NCBI GenBank assembly: GCA_030643345.1
Contig: DAOWMA010000032.1
Coordinates: 1 to 10,628 of the forward strand
Reading direction: 5' to 3'
DNA: 10,628 nucleotides
DNA from: Spirochaetaceae bacterium
GTDB lineage: Bacteria; Spirochaetota; Spirochaetia; B11-G9
Below, piece after piece: positions 1 to 6,187 of this stretch. Position numbers and translations under genes: made by a program. Within the stretch, counting starts at the first letter, position 1; the number at the start of each line of letters is the position of its first letter. The notes beneath the pieces were generated by a model. That model was not told the DNA's origin and searched no databases. It saw only the letters and a list, made by a program, of their open reading frames with translations.

Positions 1-287
1 ATATCAATACTGACAGAAACGGTTGCATCCGCCAACCAAATGATGTTTTCATCCTGTACAGCCTGAAGTAAACCAAAAATACGATAAGTTCCGGATACCT
101 GACTGCCATGGACCGCTCCATAAGATAAGGAAGGACTTAAGGAAGCCGTCATCAATTGACTTCTAAATCGTCTCCACCTGTATCGAACAGAAAAAGCGCC
201 AATAAGCGGAATTAATCCGTAAAAAAACAGAGCAATAAGGATAATAATAAACAGATGCAGATAAATTTCGGCTTGTAATGTCATCAT
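1..287 (-). CDS. N-terminal part of a membrane-anchored protein of unknown function (partial)
   Basis: An open frame begins at the ATG at 287-285 and runs off the left edge, giving about 95 residues. A second ATG follows immediately (284-282), so either Met could be used. The first 30 residues contain one strong hydrophobic segment (about residues 9-27, rich in I, L and F). A basic patch follows (RYRWRRFRSQ, about residues 33-42), as expected for a signal anchor with the basic side in the cytoplasm. The rest is a soluble stretch that starts a beta-rich looking region. I do not recognise the family. Only a weak AGGG precedes the start. It is divergent from the hydrolase gene at 312 with only 24 bp between start codons. 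The reading frame looks real because it is uninterrupted and has a typical membrane-anchor N-terminus. Confidence 0.65.
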   Translation of the reverse strand, partial: MMTLQAEIYLHLFIIILIALFFYGLIPLIGAFSVRYRWRRFRSQLMTASLSPSLSYGAVHGSQVSGTYRIFGLLQAVQDENIIWLADATVSVSID

Positions 288-311
288 AAATACCCTAGAC
301 TGTAGGTTAAC

Positions 312-983
312 ATGGTAGACAGAATTGTAGTAGGAGTATTTTCCACAAATTCATATCTTTTTTCCCAGTGGAAAAAAGAATGCATAGTTATAGATCCGGG
401 AGGAGAGTCTGCAAAAATTATTTCTCACATGACCCAAAAGAACCTGACTCCAAGAGGAATAGTTTGTACCCACGGCCATATTGACCATATATCTGCAATT
501 AAGGATATACAGAACTATTACAGTAAAAAAGGTATACAGTTACCACTTGCAGTTCATAAACTTGATCTTCATTTTTTTGGTCCGGACTCATGGGAAGTTC
601 ATACCGAAAGCATTGCCGGGATTTCAAATGAGCTGCTCTTAACAATGAATATTGAGATCAACACAATACCTCTGCCGGATATTATTCTCAAAGAAGGTGA
701 TATACTCTTTGATTCTGATCTTACCGTAATACACACCCCAGGACATAGTCCCGGCGGAATAAGTCTGTACAGTGAATCTCAAAACTTTCTTTTCTCTGGT
801 GATACTCTCTTTTTTGAAGGAGTTGGAAGGACCGATCTCCCAGGTGGGGATTTGGAAACACTTATGACAAGCATCCGGGAAAAAATACTACCTCTGCCGG
901 ATAGTACAAGAGTTTTTCCCGGTCATGGCCCCTTCAGCACAATTGAACGGGAACGGGAACATAATCCTCTCATTACTGGTTAG
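312..983 (+). CDS. Metallo-beta-lactamase-fold hydrolase (glyoxalase II / YcbL-like)
   Basis: A 223-aa cytoplasmic protein with no signal peptide and the complete metal-binding set of the MBL fold. The first motif is THGHIDH (ligands H54, H56, D58, H59). The second is HTPGHSPGG (H145), the third SGDTLF (D164), and the last FPGHGP (H205). The order, the spacing and the GVGRTDLPGG segment (170-179) fit the glyoxalase II-like branch, which hydrolyses thioesters such as S-lactoylglutathione with a dinuclear metal centre. The true substrate is unknown, since many spirochaetes lack glutathione. At 223 aa it is slightly longer than the usual roughly 205-215 aa, with the extra length between the first and second metal motifs (about residues 72-125). 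The ATG start gives the conserved N-terminal strand and the NSY motif (13-15). The Shine-Dalgarno sequence is weak (TAGG). It is convergent with the gene at 1412. Confidence 0.92.
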   Translation: MVDRIVVGVFSTNSYLFSQWKKECIVIDPGGESAKIISHMTQKNLTPRGIVCTHGHIDHISAIKDIQNYYSKKGIQLPLAVHKLDLHFFGPDSWEVHTESIAGISNELLLTMNIEINTIPLPDIILKEGDILFDSDLTVIHTPGHSPGGISLYSESQNFLFSGDTLFFEGVGRTDLPGGDLETLMTSIREKILPLPDSTRVFPGHGPFSTIEREREHNPLITG

Positions 984-1022
984 CTTTACTCCGGGAAGTA
1001 GAATCTTTAAAGAAAATCAGGG

Positions 1023-1412
1023 TTATATAAGTATATTGAAAAGTAAACCGGACGATTTTATGGGGAAATTGTAAGCAATATCTGTTTGAAGTTTGGTATG
1101 TATTTCTTCGGAGAATTCCGATATCAGAGAATTTAGATCATTTTTGTTCAAATTCTCCAATCCTGCCGCTTCTATTTTATTACCATCTTTCATCCTGTTT
1201 AATTGTTCAATTAGATTATCCAGTGCTCTTAGACGTGACACAGAATAAGATCCTGTATCATTAAATGATGGAACCACATTGATGTTTTTAAAATTTGTAT
1301 AGGCTATAGCGGTCGAATTAACAGGAAAACTTGCCTTCCCAGTACCATTTACGGCTCTTACTACGCTTGCAAGTGAAATTGTGGATGTAGTGATACCTGA
1401 TTGTATTTCCAT
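1023..1412 (-). CDS. Conserved-looking 129-aa protein of unknown function
   Basis: A 129-aa frame with a strong ribosome binding site (AGGAAGGAAG, about 5-14 nt before the ATG at 1412-1410). There is no signal peptide, no membrane segment and no cysteine, so it is probably cytoplasmic. Residues 1-55 are Ser/Thr/Val/Asn-rich. A helical part follows: SVSRLRALDNLIEQLNRM (about 57-74) is an amphipathic helix, and residues 85-110 form another likely helix. The layout (a flexible strand-rich N-terminus, then a leucine-spaced helix) is that of a small uncharacterised spirochaete protein, but I cannot name a family. It lies 72 bp downstream of dksA on the same strand and may be co-transcribed with it. 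It is convergent with the hydrolase gene, with 39 bp between stop codons and no convincing terminator there. Confidence 0.75.
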   Translation of the reverse strand: MEIQSGITTSTISLASVVRAVNGTGKASFPVNSTAIAYTNFKNINVVPSFNDTGSYSVSRLRALDNLIEQLNRMKDGNKIEAAGLENLNKNDLNSLISEFSEEIHTKLQTDIAYNFPIKSSGLLFNILI

Positions 1413-1419
1413 AACTGCT

Positions 1420-1430
1420 TCCTTCCTAAA
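1420..1430 (-). promoter_or_regulatory. Strong ribosome binding site, possibly hairpin-sequestered
   Basis: On the minus strand AGGAAGGAAG precedes the ATG at 1412. The first GGAAG (1426-1422) can pair with CTTCC (1440-1436) across a 9-nt loop, so a weak 5-bp hairpin could cover half of the Shine-Dalgarno sequence. The stem is short and may have no effect. Confidence 0.55.
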
Positions 1431-1484
1431 TTTTCGGAAGAAAACAGAATTAGTTTACTTTTTGTTGCAACTTTCGCTCTTCAA

Positions 1485-1841
1485 TTATCTTAATTTTCGT
1501 TCTTCTATACTTCTACAGTCAATACACATCAGTGCATAGGGAATCGCTTCCAGTCTTTCTTCAGGGATTCTTGTACCGCAACGCATACAAAGACCATATC
1601 TTCCGTTCTTTGCACGGGATAAAGCAGAATCAATTAATCTGAGTTTTCGCAAATCTTTTTGATTTAAAGCTTCGAGAGTTTTTTTATCAATATCACCCGC
1701 AGCTAAATCAACAAGATCCTTAGGGTCCATATCATCAACTATAGCTTCAAATTCCTTACTCTCAGAAACAAGGGAAGATATTATCTCTTCCTTTGCTTTT
1801 ATAAGAAGTTTTACAAATTTCTTTTCAATCAATTTTTCCAT
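1485..1841 (-). CDS. dksA: DksA/TraR-family zinc-finger transcription regulator
   Basis: A 118-aa DksA-like protein. DksA binds in the RNA polymerase secondary channel and, with ppGpp in many bacteria, adjusts rRNA and amino-acid promoters. Residues 1-79 form the coiled coil. Its predicted tip carries DLVDLA (42-47), which fits the DxxDxA tip motif of E. coli DksA (D71, D74, A76). The C-terminal zinc finger is complete: C85-x2-C88-x17-C106-x2-C109, followed by a charged helix. The frame stays open to an ATG at 1937, but I chose the ATG at 1841-1839. It has AGGG six nt upstream. The extra 32 residues do not look like DksA, and their coding region would cover the divergent promoter elements of infA. 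The protein is shorter than E. coli DksA (151 aa), as in other spirochaete and Gram-positive-type DksA/TraR proteins. It is divergent from infA. Confidence 0.9.
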   Translation of the reverse strand: MEKLIEKKFVKLLIKAKEEIISSLVSESKEFEAIVDDMDPKDLVDLAAGDIDKKTLEALNQKDLRKLRLIDSALSRAKNGRYGLCMRCGTRIPEERLEAIPYALMCIDCRSIEERKLR

Positions 1842-1854
1842 CTTGCACCCTTTT

Positions 1855-1863
1855 ATTATACCA
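1855..1863 (-). promoter_or_regulatory. dksA: Possible extended -10 element close to the dksA start
   Basis: The minus strand reads TGGTATAAT (1863-1855), a perfect TATAAT with an upstream TG in the extended -10 position. The best hexamer 17 bp upstream is a poor TTAATC (1883-1878). Transcription from here would start only about 7 nt before the ATG and remove part of the ribosome binding site, so it may be fortuitous. The other candidate is the consensus -35 TTGACA at 1909-1904, which lacks a good -10. Confidence 0.35.
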
Positions 1864-1903
1864 AGTCCTAAAAGCAGATTAATTTGCCTCAAATTCGCAA
1901 AAA

Positions 1904-1919
1904 TGTCAACTCCTTGACA
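1904..1919. repeat. Perfect inverted repeat TGTCAA-CTCC-TTGACA in the dksA/infA divergent region
   Basis: Two 6-bp arms, TGTCAA (1904-1909) and TTGACA (1914-1919), are separated by CTCC. Read outward, each arm is a consensus -35 box, one for each divergent gene. The arrangement could be two back-to-back promoters, an operator for a dimeric regulator, or both. The right-hand arm has a matching -10; the left-hand arm has none that is convincing. Confidence 0.6.
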
Positions 1920-1942
1920 AAGATTTTCTATTCCCATAAGAT
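1914..1942 (+). promoter_or_regulatory. infA: Sigma-70-type promoter of infA
   Basis: A consensus -35 TTGACA (1914-1919), a 17-bp spacer and a -10 TAAGAT (1937-1942, four of six matches) place the transcription start near 1949. The leader to the GTG start would be about 23 nt and include GGAGG (1963-1967). This is the best promoter in the window. Confidence 0.7.
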
Positions 1943-1971
1943 AAGCCCACTAATAAGACTGTGGAGGCAAT

Positions 1972-2190
1972 GTGGCTAAAGAGGAAGCGATAGAAGTTGA
2001 AGGTGTAGTAAAGGAATCTCTTCCCAATACTATGTTTAAAGTTGAACTCAAAAATGGTCATGTTATCCTGGCCCATCTTTCAGGGAAAATGCGTAAACAC
2101 TACATTCGTATTGTTCCTGGTGATAAAGTTCGGGTCGCACTCTCTCCATACGATCTTACCCGTGGAAGGATTATCTACCGGGAACGCTGA
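1972..2190 (+). CDS. infA: Translation initiation factor IF-1
   Basis: A 72-aa protein, the usual IF-1 length, consisting of a single S1-like OB fold. It binds the ribosomal A site during initiation. Family features are visible: MAKEEAIEVEGVV at the N-terminus, the central FKVELKNGHVILAHLSGKMRKHYIRI, and the C-terminal GDKVRVALSPYDLTRGRIIYR. The start is GTG at 1972. An out-of-frame ATG overlaps it (1970-1972) but cannot make IF-1. GGAGG lies at 1963-1967, only 4 nt before the GTG, a slightly short spacing. The gene is monocistronic here, facing the end of the Bat operon, and shares its upstream region with dksA. Confidence 0.98.
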   Translation: MAKEEAIEVEGVVKESLPNTMFKVELKNGHVILAHLSGKMRKHYIRIVPGDKVRVALSPYDLTRGRIIYRER

Positions 2191-2197
2191 TTTTCGT

Positions 2198-2229
2198 TAG
2201 CATCCTGTTTATTAACAGTACAGATGTTA
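2198..2229. terminator. Two-part hairpin between convergent infA and Smr genes
   Basis: TAGCATC (2198-2204) can pair with GATGTTA (2223-2229), including one G-U pair. Inside it CTGTT (2205-2209) pairs with AACAG (2214-2218) around a TATT loop, leaving a TACA bulge. It sits between the convergent stop codons at 2190 and 2242, where a bidirectional terminator is expected. No clean U tract follows on either strand, so this is a terminator-like or RNA-stabilising structure, not a canonical intrinsic terminator. Confidence 0.4.
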
Positions 2230-2241
2230 TCTAATGAAAAA

Positions 2242-2628
2242 TTAATAATGAAAAATAACCCAGGTGGCACCGCTACCGCCATCCCGTTTATCAGGATGAC
2301 CGGTTTCACCACATAAAGAGGAAGATTCAAGATAGTGCTTTACCCAGGTACCAAGGACCGGACCGGATTTGGAATGGTTTCCCTTCCCGTGAATAATCAG
2401 TATCTTTCTAAGACCATTTTTTTTCGATTGCTTAATAAAATCCTTAAGAAGATGTTCAGCCTCAACAGTGGTTTTACCATGAAGATCAATCTCATCTTCC
2501 GGCGAAAGTTTTCTTAAAAATGATCTTAATTCACCCTTTGATGATTTATCTGATTGCTCATCCTTCTTAAAGTCATTCCAGCCCTCCTCAGAATCGAGCC
2601 AGTTATTCATCATTTTACTAAAATCCAT
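2242..2628 (-). CDS. Stand-alone Smr-domain protein (putative endonuclease / nucleic-acid binding)
   Basis: A 128-aa protein. Residues 1-40 are acidic and charged with no clear fold. Residues 46-128 are an Smr domain, with the DLHG motif (48-51), a helix TTVEAEHLLKDFI (53-65), IIHGKG (78-83) and the C-terminal GGSGATWV (117-124). Smr domains occur at the C-terminus of MutS2 and as small proteins; some nick DNA or cleave RNA, and the HGKG motif with the DLHG histidine is linked to that activity. There is no MutS2 part here. It is the last gene of the minus-strand operon, 7 nt after the stop of the BatD/E fusion. A ribosome binding site (AGGA) lies inside the 3' end of that gene. Its link to the Bat proteins is only positional. 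Confidence 0.9.
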   Translation of the reverse strand: MDFSKMMNNWLDSEEGWNDFKKDEQSDKSSKGELRSFLRKLSPEDEIDLHGKTTVEAEHLLKDFIKQSKKNGLRKILIIHGKGNHSKSGPVLGTWVKHYLESSSLCGETGHPDKRDGGSGATWVIFHY

Positions 2629-2635
2629 TTTAAAT

Positions 2636-4630
2636 CTAATCCTTAATCAGTAATAGTTGAGTTTTTTCCACCCAGCCTTTTATGCCTGTTCCGGTAGTAA
2701 TAAACAGGAAATTATCAGAATCCCCCTTTACAACAACACTCTCTCCGGACTCCATTCGTGTAACTGTATCTGCTTCAGGAAATGGTATTTTCTTTACAGA
2801 AATTTGATCTTCTATAGCAACTCCAACCTGAATCTCTTTCTGGATAATCGAGAAAGTGAATCCTCCGACAGTTAAAATACTTAAGCCTATAAGGAGTATT
2901 GATATAATAAAATAGACATTTTTATTCTTTACAAGATAAATTACACCAATAAAAGCTGTGAAATTTACAAGTATCATAAGTAAAAAAAGAAAAGCATCAG
3001 GGTAAAGATTATACGAAAGCTCTACAGGATAGGTAATTCCCCTCTTCCCCTCAATATAATTAACCAAACTCCGGTAATCAGAGTTCAGAGGATCGTGATA
3101 AAAGGCATTTCGTGCTTCATAGATCGATCTTCCAGTATCACCCAGCTGAAAATATGTAAGAGATAAATTATAACTTATATATGAGTTATCAGGCAATTTC
3201 TCTCTTGCCTCAGTAAAAATTTCCAAAGCTTTTTCATATTCTCCAATTTGATATTGCTCTATAGCAATATCAACTAAAGAATCATTACTTATATTCCCGG
3301 AAGCTGCAATAAAAATAATCGAAGCACCTATAATTATTTTTTTCTTTCCGGTCAATAAAAAGATTATAAAAACGAGAGGACCCGGTAATAACCAGAGATA
3401 GCTTGAAGGATCCTTATATCTGCTGGAAGTCGAAAAACCTTTGGAATCAAGTCTTTTTGGGAAAAATGGAAAGACATCTGCAGCATCTTCGGTAATTTCA
3501 GGACTTCCATCTGTAACTACGTGGAAAGGAACACGCCCTTCACTTCCCCTGATAATATTACCCGAATCCATATTTAAAAAAGGGAATGAAGGGATGATTA
3601 ACTCTTTATCCCCCGGCGAATCAGGAATGAATGAATATACCGTTTCTCTATACCCGGAATACCCATTAATTGAAGGCTTATAGTCGAAATCCTCAACAGT
3701 GTTAATCAATGTCAATCCATTACCCGAGGGTTCCTGCACCTGGAAATAATTAAGATTTCCGTAACCTTCCACTTTTATATGAAGTACTATCTTTTCATTT
3801 CTATCTATTTCCCCATTTTCCAGCCAATGAGTAACCTTAAAATTGCCTATCGCTCCTGTAGTTTTTATCTGCTCAGGGATTTCAAGGACCGTTAGATATG
3901 ATGAATCGGAAACTGATTTTATACCTCTGGCAGTAACAGAGGCTGAGGGAATTTTAATTTTACCTGCTGAGGCAGGTGTAAAAATATACCCTCTAACCGG
4001 TACAGTATACAAAGAAAGAATACCAACATTACGCTCAGACACAACCCCAAAATTTTGCACTAAGTCCATAAATCCTTTATCAGGAAGTGAAATTTTTACA
4101 TCCTTGAAGAGCATTACCTCCTCAAGGTCCTTTACTTCAAGAATAAGAGGGACAGCCTGTCCTTCATAAAAAGAACCTCCTCTAAAAGACCATTCAATAT
4201 CATAAGGAATGTATAATTTACGATTTTTATATAAACCTATACGAATAATCTCCGGCTCAGTTACAAAAACGTCAACACCGGCAGTAACACGATAGGAGCC
4301 TATCACAAACCTGCCTGTTTTCGTTGTCGAATAGGTGTAGCTAACTATTGTTTTTTTTCTACTGCTCCCATCTGCAAGTTTAATCCAGTAGGGCCTTTTA
4401 TATGGACCCCTGGAGAGAGTGATTCCAGAGGGGAGTTCAGGAGGATTAATAGATATTCCTGTCATATCCCCATAATCAATAAAGAAATCAACAGTAAATT
4501 TATCACCTTTACCTACAGGGTTTGGAGAGATTTCCATTATCAGATCCTGAGGAGACACATCAGAAAATATAAAGGGCGTTACGCCAAATAATAAAATAAA
4601 CAGTAACATTGCAAAAGAAAGAAACTTCAT
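2636..4630 (-). CDS. batD: BatD-BatE-type fusion: oxygen-tolerance domain, TPRs and SH3b domain
   Basis: A 664-aa envelope protein. Residues 1-23 are a signal peptide. Residues 24 to about 375 are a beta-rich extracytoplasmic region in repeated Ig-like units, with PxxVGKGDxFTVDxFID (37-53), a FTPASAGKIKIPS-type strand (217-229) and a repeat of the same theme at 335-349, as in BatD (oxygen tolerance) proteins. Hydrophobic segments follow at 411-427 and 431-445. Then come about two TPR units (452-515: YQIGEYEKALEIF, then YNLSLTYFQLGDTGRSIYEA), two more membrane segments (544-566 and 571-596) and a C-terminal SH3b-like domain (600-664) with the GWVEK signature at 652-656. TPR, membrane and SH3 in that order is the layout of BatE, so BatD and BatE appear joined. 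The ATG follows the batC stop by 4 nt and its Shine-Dalgarno sequence (TAGGGGA) contains that stop codon. Confidence 0.85.
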   Translation of the reverse strand: MKFLSFAMLLFILLFGVTPFIFSDVSPQDLIMEISPNPVGKGDKFTVDFFIDYGDMTGISINPPELPSGITLSRGPYKRPYWIKLADGSSRKKTIVSYTYSTTKTGRFVIGSYRVTAGVDVFVTEPEIIRIGLYKNRKLYIPYDIEWSFRGGSFYEGQAVPLILEVKDLEEVMLFKDVKISLPDKGFMDLVQNFGVVSERNVGILSLYTVPVRGYIFTPASAGKIKIPSASVTARGIKSVSDSSYLTVLEIPEQIKTTGAIGNFKVTHWLENGEIDRNEKIVLHIKVEGYGNLNYFQVQEPSGNGLTLINTVEDFDYKPSINGYSGYRETVYSFIPDSPGDKELIIPSFPFLNMDSGNIIRGSEGRVPFHVVTDGSPEITEDAADVFPFFPKRLDSKGFSTSSRYKDPSSYLWLLPGPLVFIIFLLTGKKKIIIGASIIFIAASGNISNDSLVDIAIEQYQIGEYEKALEIFTEAREKLPDNSYISYNLSLTYFQLGDTGRSIYEARNAFYHDPLNSDYRSLVNYIEGKRGITYPVELSYNLYPDAFLFLLMILVNFTAFIGVIYLVKNKNVYFIISILLIGLSILTVGGFTFSIIQKEIQVGVAIEDQISVKKIPFPEADTVTRMESGESVVVKGDSDNFLFITTGTGIKGWVEKTQLLLIKD

Positions 4631-4634
4631 TCCC

Positions 4635-5228
4635 CTACCAGTCCTTCAATTTTTCAGGATCTGATTCAGACTGTACTGCTGCTTTCCAGATATTTGTTTC
4701 TCTTCGCCTTACAAAATCAAGAACTCTGCTTACATCATCACTCGGTTCTAATTCTTCCAGACCTGTCTCCCCAATACCGGATCTATTTTCTGTAGTATAA
4801 TTCATTTTTTGTATACAGTACTCCAAATTTATTTTAGCATTTATGTAATCAGGATCTAATTCCAGAATACTACGAAATATTTTATAGGCCTCTTCATATC
4901 TACTCAATTCAAAAAGCAGTACTCCCGTGTTAAATAAGCTTCTTACAGTAATTTCTGTCTTTGACTCATCTTCAATTAATCTCCATTCCTCAAATGCTGA
5001 ATCAATTTCACCAAGTGCATAATATACATTTCCAAGATTGTAGGATATATAATCACTGTAAAGCTCTTTACCTTTAACATTCAGATATGAAAGATTAGCT
5101 TCCTGATATTCACCTCTGGAAAAAGCATAGTTACCCTCAATCACATCAATATAATTTTGTGAATTACTGCAAGAGGAGATTATCAGTATCAATCCAAGCA
5201 TTAAACCTGTTAAAAAGTATTTTTCCAT
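4635..5228 (-). CDS. batC: TPR lipoprotein of the Bat operon (BatC-like)
   Basis: A 197-aa predicted lipoprotein. Residues 1-19 form a signal peptide ending in a spirochaete-type lipobox, with Ile at -3, Ser-Ser, then C20 as the lipidated cysteine. Three TPR-like helical pairs follow: residues 27-52 (GNYAFSRGEYQEANLSYLNV), 59-87 (YNLGNVYYALGEIDSAFEEW) and 95-125 (FNTGVLLFELSRYEEAYKIF), plus a capping helix to about 142. The C-terminal tail (143-197) is acidic, then has a helix SRVLDFVRRRETNIW. In Bat operons a TPR protein next to BatB is called BatC and is thought to bind other Bat proteins. The start overlaps the batB coding end by 19 nt and has AAGG 8 nt upstream. The assignment to BatC rests on position and TPRs, as sequence identity is low in this family. 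Confidence 0.8.
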   Translation of the reverse strand: MEKYFLTGLMLGLILIISSCSNSQNYIDVIEGNYAFSRGEYQEANLSYLNVKGKELYSDYISYNLGNVYYALGEIDSAFEEWRLIEDESKTEITVRSLFNTGVLLFELSRYEEAYKIFRSILELDPDYINAKINLEYCIQKMNYTTENRSGIGETGLEELEPSDDVSRVLDFVRRRETNIWKAAVQSESDPEKLKDW

Positions 5229-6187
5229 GGGAAAATCCTTACACTTATGTACAAAAATAAAAATAAAACAGCAACAGAAAGAAAAAAACGATAGTGAGTC
5301 TCTTTCTGATCAAAAACAACAGCAGATTCCAACTGTTGATTAATTATCGTCAGAGAATCGCTTAAAACCGATGGAGCAGAGATATCCAAATAAGTAATAT
5401 TATCTGCATAGGAAAGATTTCTAAGAAGCATACTATTAAGCCGGCTGACAACTATTTCTCCTGCCTCATCAAGTACAGGTTCACCACTCTTAGTGTACAA
5501 TTCTACACCTGAATCCGTTCCGGTACCAATAATAATTATATTAATATCCCGATCTTTTGCATATTCAGCTGACATTGAAGTACTACCGGATAAACTCTCC
5601 CCATCAGTAAAAAGAAGTATTATTTTTTTTCTTTCTTCACCTGCTGTAAATGAATTCAATGCTGTAAAAATTCCATCTTCCAAATTTGAACCTGCTGAAG
5701 AAAACATCTCAGGACCCAGGTAAGGGAGTGCACTGCTAATAGCCGAAAAATCCTCTGTAATTGGGATTATTCTTATCCCTGAACCCTTAAAAACAACCAA
5801 ACCAAATCTCTCTTCAGGCAAATTTTCAATAAGAGCACTTATCATATCAACCGAACGTTTTAATCTTGAAGGATAAATATCTGTGCCGAGCATACTTCCT
5901 GAAATATCAACTGTAAATACAATATCAATGCCGGAAGAAGATTCAGTTGTAATTCTTCCACTTCCTGTAAATTCTGCAAGTGCTAATATAGAAAAAATAA
6001 CAAATAAAATAAAAAATAGTGAAGAAAAAAACCACTTAATAAAAAAAACATCCATCAACAGACCTGATCGCCACTTTCCGCCTATTGCAGCCAGATCACT
6101 TCGCCCCCGCCAGTAGCGTTTTACCAATACAAAAAGAACAGGGATAAGAATAAAAAACAATAAAAAAGAATCAGGTCTTGCTGACAC
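5210..6187 (-). CDS. batB: BatB-like membrane protein with VWA domain
   Basis: A 325-aa protein. Hydrophobic segments lie near residues 7-22 and 47-72, with a third near the C-terminus (about 301-318). A VWA domain spans about 87-285. Its MIDAS motif is DISGSM (D94, S96, S98), with the TDGE aspartate at D195. The third MIDAS position, normally Thr, is Ser here (S167 in AGSNLEDG). The frame extends upstream to a GTG at 6211, but I chose the GTG at 6187-6185. It has GAGAGG 7 nt upstream and overlaps the batA stop by one base (TAGTG), whereas the GTG at 6211 has no Shine-Dalgarno sequence. BatB proteins are inner-membrane partners of BatA, with the VWA domain between membrane helices. The 3' end overlaps batC by 19 nt. 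Confidence 0.9.
   Translation of the reverse strand: MSARPDSFLLFFILIPVLFVLVKRYWRGRSDLAAIGGKWRSGLLMDVFFIKWFFSSLFFILFVIFSILALAEFTGSGRITTESSSGIDIVFTVDISGSMLGTDIYPSRLKRSVDMISALIENLPEERFGLVVFKGSGIRIIPITEDFSAISSALPYLGPEMFSSAGSNLEDGIFTALNSFTAGEERKKIILLFTDGESLSGSTSMSAEYAKDRDINIIIIGTGTDSGVELYTKSGEPVLDEAGEIVVSRLNSMLLRNLSYADNITYLDISAPSVLSDSLTIINQQLESAVVFDQKETHYRFFLSVAVLFLFLYISVRIFPWKNTF

Noticed and set aside
273..301. TTGTAA-17-TAGACT as a promoter for the hydrolase gene at 312
   Set aside because: Both hexamers match only four of six, and the start would leave a leader of about 4 nt with no ribosome binding site.
985..1020. Terminator between the convergent genes at 983 and 1023
   Set aside because: CTTTA and TAAAG arms exist, but the stem is short, mismatched in the middle and has no U tract.
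1842..1937. N-terminal extension of dksA to the ATG at 1937
   Set aside because: The 32 extra residues do not fit the family, there is no Shine-Dalgarno sequence at that start, and the region contains the infA promoter and the inverted repeat.
1970..1972. ATG at 1970 as the infA start
   Set aside because: It is out of frame with IF-1. The GTG at 1972 begins the conserved MAKEEAIEVEG sequence.
3843..4169. 108-residue plus-strand open frame inside the batD/E gene
   Set aside because: It lies opposite a clearly coding gene, has low-complexity composition and no recognisable domain or ribosome binding site.
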